Below are positions 1-5,061 of a stretch of DNA of 5,061 nucleotides, piece by piece. The notes under the pieces were generated by a model. That model was not told the DNA's origin. It saw only the letters and a list, made by a program, of their open reading frames with translations, and searched no databases. Within the stretch, counting starts at the first letter, position 1. Each line of letters starts with the position of its first letter. The stretch comes from Pseudomonadota bacterium (GTDB lineage Bacteria; Pseudomonadota; Gammaproteobacteria; Burkholderiales; Ferrovaceae): assembly GCA_021828745.1 (NCBI GenBank), contig JAJZDE010000095.1:1-5061 (forward strand). The letters are read 5' to 3'. Made by a program: the position numbers and the translations under genes.

Positions 1-116
1 CCATTGAAAATAAAATTATACGGGTGAGTTTGATTCAACACTACAGACATTGATATATCATTATATTCAGCGTGTTATGCTACAACAAGCCAACACTATA
101 ACCAATACTGTCAATA
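1..116. mobile_element. AT-rich foreign DNA at the break in comM; possible end of an inserted element
   Basis: This stretch holds no supportable gene. By hand count positions 1-120 are about 32% G+C against about 57% for 121-180, a sharp change that coincides with the point where comM stops resembling its family. It contains a near-identical 10-mer (CAACACTACA at 36-45, CAACACTATA at 91-100, 9 of 10 matching) and a perfect palindrome TGATATATCA at 51-60. Spaced short repeats of this kind are what transposase-binding sites at the ends of Tn7-related elements look like, and comM is a known target of the Tn6022/AbaR group. No transposase gene, verified terminal inverted repeat or target duplication can be seen, because the element body and far end would lie left of the window. 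Alternatives are another insertion sequence, a deletion joining unrelated DNA, or an assembly junction. Confidence 0.4.
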
Positions 117-1052
117 TTAGAACTTGCCCAACTCATCCAGGTGCAATGTTCCCCCATGAGCCAGGGAAACTTCCCCAGGGTGGAGGTGAGTCCCATGTCC
201 TCCCCCCATCAATGCAGCCGTCGTCACGGAATGATGTGGATGGCGGAAGGGACGAACGCGCCAAAGAGAAGGGTCGACGGTTTCACGATGTGCGGCCCGA
301 ATGGCAGCCAGGGCCAATGCTTCCGTTTCTGTCATGGGTGTACAAATGCCCGGCAGACAACGTGCCAATAGAGATTTCCCGACTCCCGGAGGTCCCACCA
401 ACAACAGGTGATGACGCCCTCCTGCGGCAATTTCCAATACCCTTTTTGCCTGACTCTGTCCACGGATCTGTGCCAGATCGATTTCCGGCATGACCGCAGC
501 AGGCATTTCCTGAGGCATCAGATGGATAGGCGGCAATAGGGAACTGCCGGTCAAATGATCCCATGCCTCACGCAGGTGGGTGGCTCCATATACCCCGGCA
601 GGATAGCCATGCACCGCCTCTGGGGCCGAAGCCCGTGCCACCATCAACCAATGTCCTGCCTGCGCCACCGCCACCGCCATGGGTAAAGCTCCATGAATGG
701 CGCACAGGTCGCCGTTCAATCCCAGCTCCCCGGCAAATTCCCAGTTTTCAAGCAAGAGGTGGGGCAAATGATGGGAAGCGGCCAGAATCCCTATGGCAAT
801 GGGCAAATCGTAACGGCTGGAATGCTTGGGAAGTTCGGCGGGGGCCAAGTTGACCGTCACCCTCTGGAGGGGAAAACCGAAACCGCAGTGGTTCAAAGCC
901 GCACGTACCCGATCCCGACTCTCGCGCACCTCTGCCTCTGGCAACCCCACCAGGTTGAACTGGGGCAATCCGCCGGACAAATGGACTTCCACCCTCACCA
1001 GCGGGGTTTCTGCGCCCCACAAGGCCCGACTGTAGACGCAGGTAAAAGCCAT
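117..1052 (-). pseudogene. comM: comM/yifB, Mg-chelatase-like AAA+ ATPase, 3' truncated
   Basis: ComM (YifB) is a cytoplasmic hexameric helicase of about 500 residues that promotes branch migration during natural transformation. Only 311 residues remain. The N-terminal ChlI-like domain is intact (about 1-165, with NLVGLPEAEVRESRDRVRAA at 34-53 and NLAPAELPK near 68-76). The AAA+ core follows: RGQSQAKR at 197-204, Walker A GPPGVGKS at 220-227, FRHPHHSVTTAALMGGG at 269-285, PGEVSLAHGGT near 292-302, and Walker B LHLDEL at 303-308. After LDELGKF comes a TAA at 117-119, where PEF/GEF and about 190 further residues are usual. Sensor 1, the arginine finger and the C-terminal Mg-chelatase domain are therefore missing, so the product is very unlikely to work as a helicase. 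Other oddities are His inside the Walker B strand and LHPGE where (R/K)PGE is common. The ATG start at 1052 has an AAAGGG ribosome-binding site 5 nt upstream (1058-1063). The gene follows sufT in the same direction. The family call is secure; the exact breakpoint is not. Confidence 0.9.
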
Positions 1053-1057
1053 GATCG

Positions 1058-1063
1058 CCCTTT
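1058..1063 (-). promoter_or_regulatory. Ribosome-binding site of comM
   Basis: AAAGGG on the minus strand, 5 nt before the ATG at 1052. It supports this start. The stop of the small reading frame upstream (TAA, 1062-1064) overlaps it, which would suit translational coupling. I see no convincing -35/-10 pair in the gap, so comM expression probably depends on transcription entering from upstream. Confidence 0.6.
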
Positions 1064-1146
1064 AGAAAGGATCATGATGCCCCATGACGTTGTGCAGCTC
1101 GCTTTCAAAAAGCGCAAGACGATCCGCCACTTCCGCTGAGACACAT
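1062..1146 (-). other. Possible small broken reading frame between sufT and comM
   Basis: A strong Shine-Dalgarno (AGGAG, 1153-1157) sits 6 nt before an ATG at 1144-1146, but that frame encodes only 13 residues (MCLSGSGGSSCAF) and stops at 1105. A second frame is open across the gap and ends with TAA at 1062-1064. It encodes SAEVADRLALFESELHNVMG followed by HHDPF, which looks like an amphipathic helix, yet it has no ATG; its only usual start is a GTG at 1128-1130, giving 22 residues. The two frames meet at TTT-TGA within a run of five T, where a +1 shift or a one-base indel would join them. In Pseudomonas and other Proteobacteria the small gene ubiK (yqiC) adjoins comM and ends in a similar charged coiled coil, so this may be a ubiK tail or another tiny protein. 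The sequence similarity is too weak to name it, and chance is possible. Confidence 0.3.
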
Positions 1147-1195
1147 AAACTTCTCCTCTGCCAGAAACCGATTCCCTGGAAAGAGAACCGTCCCC

Positions 1196-1708
1196 TCAGA
1201 GCATACCCAGGGTGAGCAATACGGACTCACTCATCCGTTCCCGTGTCCAGGGAGGGTCCCATACCAATTCCACGTGGGCCGAATCGATACCCGGTACCTC
1301 CCTCATTCGTTGCTCCACTTCTCCCGGAAAGGTTTGAGCAACGGGACAGCCCGGCGCGGTCAAGGTCATCCGGACGTCCACATGCGCCTGTTGGGGGTCG
1401 ATGGTCAAACCATAAATCAACCCCAGATCGTAAATGTTGACGGGAATTTCGGGATCGAAGACGGTACGCAAAGCGGCAATGACCATTTCCTCCAACTCGT
1501 CCCGAGAAAATTCGGGAGTCGGTGCGGGTTTTGGCACGTCACTGGCCTCCATCCCCGGGAAACCCGCCGCAATGGCCTCTTCCACCGGAATGAGCGGGGG
1601 TTCGGGAGAAGGTTGGCGGCCCACGGAGATATAGCGCCTGGTTGTCCCTTCGGACGGCTCGGGTTGAGGTTGAGGCTCTTTCTGATTCAGCCATTCAATC
1701 GCTGACAT
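1196..1708 (-). CDS. sufT: SufT, MIP18/DUF59-family Fe-S cluster assembly protein
   Basis: SufT proteins act in the cytoplasm as accessory factors for maturation or delivery of iron-sulfur clusters; the family shares the MIP18 (DUF59) fold with eukaryotic CIA2. The 170-residue product has the domain at about 69-165: DPEIPVNIYDLGLIYGL at 85-101, MTLTAPGCP at 114-122 with the conserved reactive Cys at 121, and WDPPWTRERMSE at 150-161, a block typical of SUF-linked members. Residues 1-68 form a Pro/Glu-rich, probably disordered lead (QPQPEP near 13-18, PEPP and PAPTP further on), longer than in minimal DUF59 proteins of about 100 residues. The ATG at 1708 lies 6 bp after the sufU stop, with GGAG 9 nt upstream (1718-1721). 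It is the last recognised suf gene; a 143-bp gap follows before comM. Paa-type DUF59 proteins are excluded by the neighbours and the WDPPWT block. Confidence 0.9.
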   Translation of the reverse strand: MSAIEWLNQKEPQPQPEPSEGTTRRYISVGRQPSPEPPLIPVEEAIAAGFPGMEASDVPKPAPTPEFSRDELEEMVIAALRTVFDPEIPVNIYDLGLIYGLTIDPQQAHVDVRMTLTAPGCPVAQTFPGEVEQRMREVPGIDSAHVELVWDPPWTRERMSESVLLTLGML

Positions 1709-1714
1709 GATGAT

Positions 1715-2155
1715 CTACTCCGTCGAAACCGGTTGATCGGCCTGATGCAGCGCTGCATTCAGGGTATGCCAAGCCAGGGTGGCACATTTCACCCGTGCCG
1801 GAAATTCGCTCACCCCCGCCAGAACGGCTAATTTGCCCATCTCCACGGTATAGGGTTCCCCTTTGACCATGCGGTGAAAACCTTCGAACAACTCCGCCAC
1901 CTCGGCTTCGCGACGCCCCTTGAGCGCCTCGGTCATGAGGGATGCGGAAGCCGTGGAAATGGCGCAACCAGAGCCTTCAAAACGGGCTTCCTGGATGATG
2001 CCATCCTCGACTTTCAGGTTGAGGGACAACTTGTCCCCACACAATGCATTAAAACCATCGGCATGACGATTGGCCCCCGGCAAAGGACCAAAATTACGGG
2101 GATGGCGGTTATGATCAAAGATCACTTCCTGATACAGATCACGCAAATCACTCAT
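1715..2155 (-). CDS. sufU: SufU, zinc-dependent sulfur acceptor for SufS
   Basis: SufU receives persulfide sulfur from SufS and passes it to the SufBCD scaffold; its zinc swaps a ligand with SufS during transfer. The 146-residue protein has the IscU-like fold with all expected ligands: Cys39 and Asp41 in GFNALCGD, Cys64 in EGSGCAIS, and Cys124 in RVKCATLAWHT. These match Cys41/Asp43/Cys66/Cys128 of Bacillus subtilis SufU. Two signs separate it from IscU: Cys64 and Cys124 are 60 residues apart, against 43 in E. coli IscU (C63-C106), which reveals the SufU-specific insert, and the residue before the last Cys is Lys instead of the IscU His. The N-terminal LYQEVIFDHNRHPRNFG is also classic. ATG at 2155, 9 bp after the sufS stop, with GAGGG 4 nt upstream (2160-2164). 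Placement between sufS and sufT fits the role. No sufE is seen in the window. Confidence 0.95.
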   Translation of the reverse strand: MSDLRDLYQEVIFDHNRHPRNFGPLPGANRHADGFNALCGDKLSLNLKVEDGIIQEARFEGSGCAISTASASLMTEALKGRREAEVAELFEGFHRMVKGEPYTVEMGKLAVLAGVSEFPARVKCATLAWHTLNAALHQADQPVSTE

Positions 2156-2164
2156 GGGACCCTC

Positions 2165-3385
2165 TCAACTCAGGAACAGTTTTTGCACCCGTTCAATCGC
2201 CTGGAACAGGCGCTCGACTTCCTCCAGGGTGTTATACAAGGCAAAGGATGCCCGTGCCGTGGCAGGCAGGCTGAAAAAATCCATCACCGGCATGGCGCAA
2301 TGATGGCCGCTGCGAATCGCCACCCCTTCGTTGTCCAGGATGGTTCCAATATCATGAGGATGGATTCCTTCGAGCACGAAAGAAAGGATGCTGGCCTTGC
2401 CCGGTGCCGTTCCGATGATCCGCAGGCCCTTGACCTGTTGAGCGCGCTCCGTCGCTTCCTGGAGCAACCAGTCTTCATGGGCCGCGATGTTCTCCAGTCC
2501 CACGGACCGGACAAAATCGATGGCTGCCCCCAGTCCGATGGCTCCGGAAATATGGGGCGTCCCGGCCTCGAACTTGTAAGGTATCTGGTTGTAAGTGGTT
2601 TTCTCGAAGGTGACCTGCAAGATCATGTCCCCCCCGCCCTGATAGGGGGGCATCGCCGTGAGCAGGTCTTTTTTTCCGTACAGGACACCGATCCCCGTGG
2701 GACCATACAACTTGTGCCCGGAAAACACAAAGAAATCACACCCCAAAGCCACCATGTTCACGGCCACATGGGCCACCGCCTGAGCCCCGTCCACCAGCAC
2801 CCTGGCACCCACTGCATGGGCCTTGCGAATGATCTCGGCCACAGGATTCACGGTCCCTAGCGCATTGGACACCAGGGTGACGGCCACCAAACGGGTACGC
2901 TCCGTGAGCAAGCGATCCACCTGATCCATCAACAAAACCCCACGCTCATCCATGGGGATGACCTTGAGTCGCGCCCCCGTCATTTCACAGAGCATTTGCC
3001 AAGGCACGATGTTGGCATGGTGCTCCATCGCACTGATCAGGATTTCATCGCCGGCCCCGAGATGGGTACGACCCCACGTCTGAGCCACCAGATTGATGGC
3101 CTCCGTTGCCCCACGGGTGAAGACGATCTCTTCGACATGCGCTGCCCCCAGAAACGCGCGAATCTTTTCGCGGGCGCCTTCAAAGGCTTCACTCGCTTCC
3201 TGACTGAGCGCATGCACCCCGCGATGGATATTGGCATTGAAATGTTCGAAATAATACCGTTCAGCATCCAGCACCGCGAGAGGCTTTTGAGTTGTGGCGG
3301 CGTTATCCAGGTATACCAAAGGTTTCCCATGGACTTTCCGCTCCAGAATGGGAAATTGGCGACGCCAGAGATGAGGGTCAAGCAT
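2165..3385 (-). CDS. sufS: SufS, cysteine desulfurase (class V aminotransferase, PLP enzyme)
   Basis: SufS removes sulfur from L-cysteine, giving alanine and an enzyme-bound persulfide that is handed here to SufU. From the ATG at 3385 the product has 406 residues, close to E. coli SufS, and the key residues fall nearly in register: PLP lysine 225 in FSGHKLYGPTGIGVLYGK and catalytic cysteine 363 in RSGHHCAMP (E. coli K226 and C364). Also visible are YLDNAATTQKP near 25-35, RGATEAINLVAQTWG near 91-105, the cofactor-stacking His in SAMEHHANIVPWQ near 118-130, the pyridine-binding Asp in DGAQAVAH near 199-206, and YQGGGDMI near 248-255. The frame also allows a TTG start at 3400, but GGGGAG (3393-3398) lies 7 nt before the ATG at 3385, so I choose the ATG. 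This start overlaps the sufD stop by 8 bp (ATGCTTGA), implying translational coupling. Confidence 0.97.
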   Translation of the reverse strand: MLDPHLWRRQFPILERKVHGKPLVYLDNAATTQKPLAVLDAERYYFEHFNANIHRGVHALSQEASEAFEGAREKIRAFLGAAHVEEIVFTRGATEAINLVAQTWGRTHLGAGDEILISAMEHHANIVPWQMLCEMTGARLKVIPMDERGVLLMDQVDRLLTERTRLVAVTLVSNALGTVNPVAEIIRKAHAVGARVLVDGAQAVAHVAVNMVALGCDFFVFSGHKLYGPTGIGVLYGKKDLLTAMPPYQGGGDMILQVTFEKTTYNQIPYKFEAGTPHISGAIGLGAAIDFVRSVGLENIAAHEDWLLQEATERAQQVKGLRIIGTAPGKASILSFVLEGIHPHDIGTILDNEGVAIRSGHHCAMPVMDFFSLPATARASFALYNTLEEVERLFQAIERVQKLFLS

Positions 3386-4676
3386 GGTCACTCTCCCCAA
3401 CCGTGCCGCTCAACAAGCGCCGAACCTCTTCGCGCACCCCGACGTGGGGAATGGCTTCGGCAATTTCCAGGGTAAAGGCTTGAATCAACAGGGTACGGGC
3501 CAAATCTGCAGCAATCCCGCGCGCGCGCAGATAGAACCATTGCTCCTCGTCCAGTTGTCCCACGGTAGTGCCATGGCCGCATTTCACGTCATCTGCAAAT
3601 ATTTCCAACTGGGGTTTGGTGTTGACTTCAGCCTTGTCCGACAGCAACAAGTTGTGGTTCGACTGGCGTGAGGATGTTTTCTGGGCGTCCAGTGCCACCC
3701 GAACCCGCCCATTGAACACGGCTTTGCCCGTACCCTCCAGCACGCCCTTGAAACACTCGTCGCTGGTACAGTGCGGCGAATCATGTTCGATACTGGTGTG
3801 GAAATCCTGCAGGGAACGGTCCGCCACCCGATACACGCCTTTGAGAACACATTCGGCGTGAGGCTCGATCAAGCGCAGGGTAAGGTCATTGCGTCCCAGC
3901 GCGCCAGACAAGGCAAAGGAGAAAATTTGCAGGCGACTACCGGCGCGCTGGAGCGCATGCAACGCGGCCGTATGGTATGACAGGAGACCTTCCTGTTGCA
4001 CCTTCACCAGAGTCAAGCGCGCCCGGGGCGCCAGTTCGATGGCCGTCGCCCAATTGCTGTGGGTCGGCTGATCGGTGCTCCCCTCGCAATGTTCCCGCAG
4101 GGTCAACTCGCTGTTTTCTCCCAACTCGAGCAACACGGCCCCATGGCTCATGCGTTGCCCCGTCCGACTCACTTTCACCAGATGCAGGGGGGCCTCCAGC
4201 GCACACCCTGCATCCACCGTAATCCACACGCCCTCCGTAAAAAGAGCGCCGTTGAGTGCGCCGAAAGCCGTCAGTGCACGGGCTGGCGCCATTTTACGCA
4301 CAAACTGTTCCCGCTCCGGCGCATCGAGATCAGACCAAAAACGCAGGTGAACTCCCTTGGGAAGTCCGTCAATCATGGATTGATCCGGTTGAAACGCACC
4401 ATCCACAAAAACCAGGCGGGGCGCGGGTATCCCTTTCAGCGTCAAACTCGGCAGGCCCCCCTTTACCTCTTCCACGAATTCGACCGAATTTTGCAGGGAC
4501 AACTTCTCCAATCCCGACAACGTGGTGTACTTCCAGTCTTCGAGACGGGTCGTCGGCCACCCCAGTGCCTCGAACCGGGTCCACTCGGCCTGACGCCGGC
4601 CCCGCTCGGCCACTTCCGTCTCCAGAGTCGCTTGCGCCTCAAAACTGGCGCGGCATTGGGTAAGGAATGGGTTCAT
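3378..4676 (-). CDS. sufD: SufD, scaffold subunit of the SufBCD Fe-S assembly complex
   Basis: SufD pairs with SufB through parallel beta-helix cores and, with the ATPase SufC, forms the cytoplasmic complex on which new clusters are built; it is linked to iron acquisition and nascent cluster formation. The 432-residue product is of normal family length. The N-terminal helical part holds the family motif RLEDWKYT at 44-51. The central beta-helix (roughly 130-330) ends in FNGRVRV at 321-327. The highly conserved C-terminal block at about 341-390 contains [20 protein letters not shown], then [13 protein letters not shown] with Cys366 and His368, equivalent to E. coli SufD Cys358 and His360, the latter needed for cluster formation at the SufB interface. 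It is SufD and not SufB because of length, this block and the gene order. The ATG at 4676 overlaps the sufC stop by 4 bp (ATGA), and GGGAG about 10 nt upstream is a modest ribosome-binding site. Confidence 0.96.
   Translation of the reverse strand: MNPFLTQCRASFEAQATLETEVAERGRRQAEWTRFEALGWPTTRLEDWKYTTLSGLEKLSLQNSVEFVEEVKGGLPSLTLKGIPAPRLVFVDGAFQPDQSMIDGLPKGVHLRFWSDLDAPEREQFVRKMAPARALTAFGALNGALFTEGVWITVDAGCALEAPLHLVKVSRTGQRMSHGAVLLELGENSELTLREHCEGSTDQPTHSNWATAIELAPRARLTLVKVQQEGLLSYHTAALHALQRAGSRLQIFSFALSGALGRNDLTLRLIEPHAECVLKGVYRVADRSLQDFHTSIEHDSPHCTSDECFKGVLEGTGKAVFNGRVRVALDAQKTSSRQSNHNLLLSDKAEVNTKPQLEIFADDVKCGHGTTVGQLDEEQWFYLRARGIAADLARTLLIQAFTLEIAEAIPHVGVREEVRRLLSGTVGESDHA
3393..3398 (-). promoter_or_regulatory. 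Ribosome-binding site that decides the sufS start
   Basis: GGGGAG on the minus strand, inside the last codons of sufD and 7 nt before the ATG at 3385. The alternative TTG start at 3398-3400 overlaps this site, and homologues begin close to the [12 protein letters not shown] reading, so the site favours the shorter protein. Confidence 0.65.
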
Positions 4677-5061
4677 GGGGCAACCACTCCCTCGTTCGTC
4701 GCATCCCCGACCCAGGCATAACCTTCCCGTTCCAACTCCAAAGCCAATTCGGGACCGCCGGAACGCTGGATGCGACCATCGGACAACACATGCACGAAGT
4801 CCGGTTTGATGTAATCCAGCAGGCGCTGGTAGTGAGTCACCAGAATCATGGCGCGATCTGGGCTCCGCAAACTGTTGACCCCATGGGACACGACTTTCAA
4901 GGCATCGATGTCCAGACCCGAATCGGTTTCGTCGAGAATGGCCAAACTGGGTTCCAAAACCACCATCTGGAGAATTTCGTTACGCTTTTTCTCACCACCG
5001 GAAAAACCTTCATTGACGGCGCGATAAAGCATCGACTCGTTCATCTCCATCAACTTCATCT
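4673..5061 (-). CDS. sufC: SufC, ABC-type ATPase of the SufBCD complex (5' part cut by window edge)
   Basis: SufC is a soluble ABC ATPase that binds SufB and SufD; its ATP-driven dimerisation opens the SufB-SufD interface for cluster assembly. Only the last 128 whole codons are present, about half of a 250-residue protein, so Walker A and the Q-loop lie outside the window. In visible numbering: the signature segment [13 protein letters not shown] at 19-31, Walker B LAILDE at 39-44, the D-loop SGLD at 47-50 and the H-loop histidine 76 in [18 protein letters not shown] and LDETDSGLD are diagnostic of SufC among ABC proteins. The tail after the usual GYxW end adds about 12 residues ([12 protein letters not shown]). 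The reading frame continues through the right edge; the Met codon at 5057-5059 is internal. The stop overlaps the sufD start (ATGA). sufB is expected upstream, outside the window. Confidence 0.96.
   Translation of the reverse strand, partial: MKLMEMNESMLYRAVNEGFSGGEKKRNEILQMVVLEPSLAILDETDSGLDIDALKVVSHGVNSLRSPDRAMILVTHYQRLLDYIKPDFVHVLSDGRIQRSGGPELALELEREGYAWVGDATNEGVVAP

Noticed and set aside
30..59. Possible promoter in the AT-rich end (TTGATT, then TATATC)
   Set aside because: Each box matches its consensus at only 4 of 6 bases, the spacing needed is 18 nt, and AT-rich DNA yields such matches by chance.
50..493. Plus-strand open frame of 147 codons spanning the junction
   Set aside because: It crosses from the AT-rich end into the antisense of comM. 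Most of it is a shadow of conserved comM codons, so it is unlikely to be a gene.
1141..1195. Possible terminator after sufT
   Set aside because: The best inverted repeat is CCAG/CTGG (4 bp, 11-nt loop) with no following T run, too weak to call a terminator.
1874..2860. Long plus-strand open frame of 328 codons
   Set aside because: It lies antisense across sufU and sufS, both of which have complete sets of catalytic or ligand residues. Its own translation shows no recognisable domain and is rich in His, Gln and Arg, as expected for a shadow frame of G+C-rich coding DNA.
3386..3400. TTG start for sufS giving a 411-residue protein
   Set aside because: The TTG codon overlaps the good GGGGAG ribosome-binding site of the ATG at 3385. 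The shorter form also places the lysine and cysteine within one residue of their E. coli positions.
3996..4721. Plus-strand open frame of 241 codons
   Set aside because: It is antisense to sufD, including its well-conserved N-terminal part, with no family resemblance and no supporting ribosome-binding site that I could see.

Overview
This window is a proteobacterial-looking chromosomal segment of moderately high G+C in which every recognisable gene lies on the minus strand, so transcription runs from the right edge to the left. The phylum is inferred from gene content (a ComM/YifB ATPase next to a SUF operon) and from protein style. I cannot name the genus.

Right to left, about 3.9 kb is the downstream part of a SUF iron-sulfur cluster assembly operon: sufC (C-terminal half only, cut by the window edge), sufD, sufS, sufU and sufT. 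The genes are tightly packed: sufC/sufD overlap by 4 bp, sufD/sufS by 8 bp, and the sufS-sufU and sufU-sufT gaps are 9 and 6 bp. SufS takes sulfur from cysteine, and SufU, a zinc-type transfer protein, accepts the persulfide. SufC and SufD, with SufB (presumably just beyond the right edge), form the ATP-driven scaffold that builds the cluster. SufT, a MIP18/DUF59 protein, helps maturation or delivery. The operon promoter is not in the window.

Downstream of sufT is a 143-bp gap (1053-1195). It has no convincing terminator, but it holds a good Shine-Dalgarno plus ATG and a small, apparently frame-broken reading frame that ends just before the ribosome-binding site of the next gene.

The next gene is comM (yifB), a Mg-chelatase-like AAA+ ATPase/helicase that acts in natural transformation. 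It is cut short: the reading frame follows the family from the N-terminus through Walker A to Walker B and then stops at position 117, losing roughly the last 190 residues. At that point base composition falls from about 57% G+C (121-180) to about 32% (1-120). The left end is therefore probably foreign DNA inserted into comM. comM is an established target of heteromeric-transposase (Tn7-related, Tn6022/AbaR-type) elements, so the left 116 bp may be the end of such an element. No transposase lies in the window, so this stays an inference.
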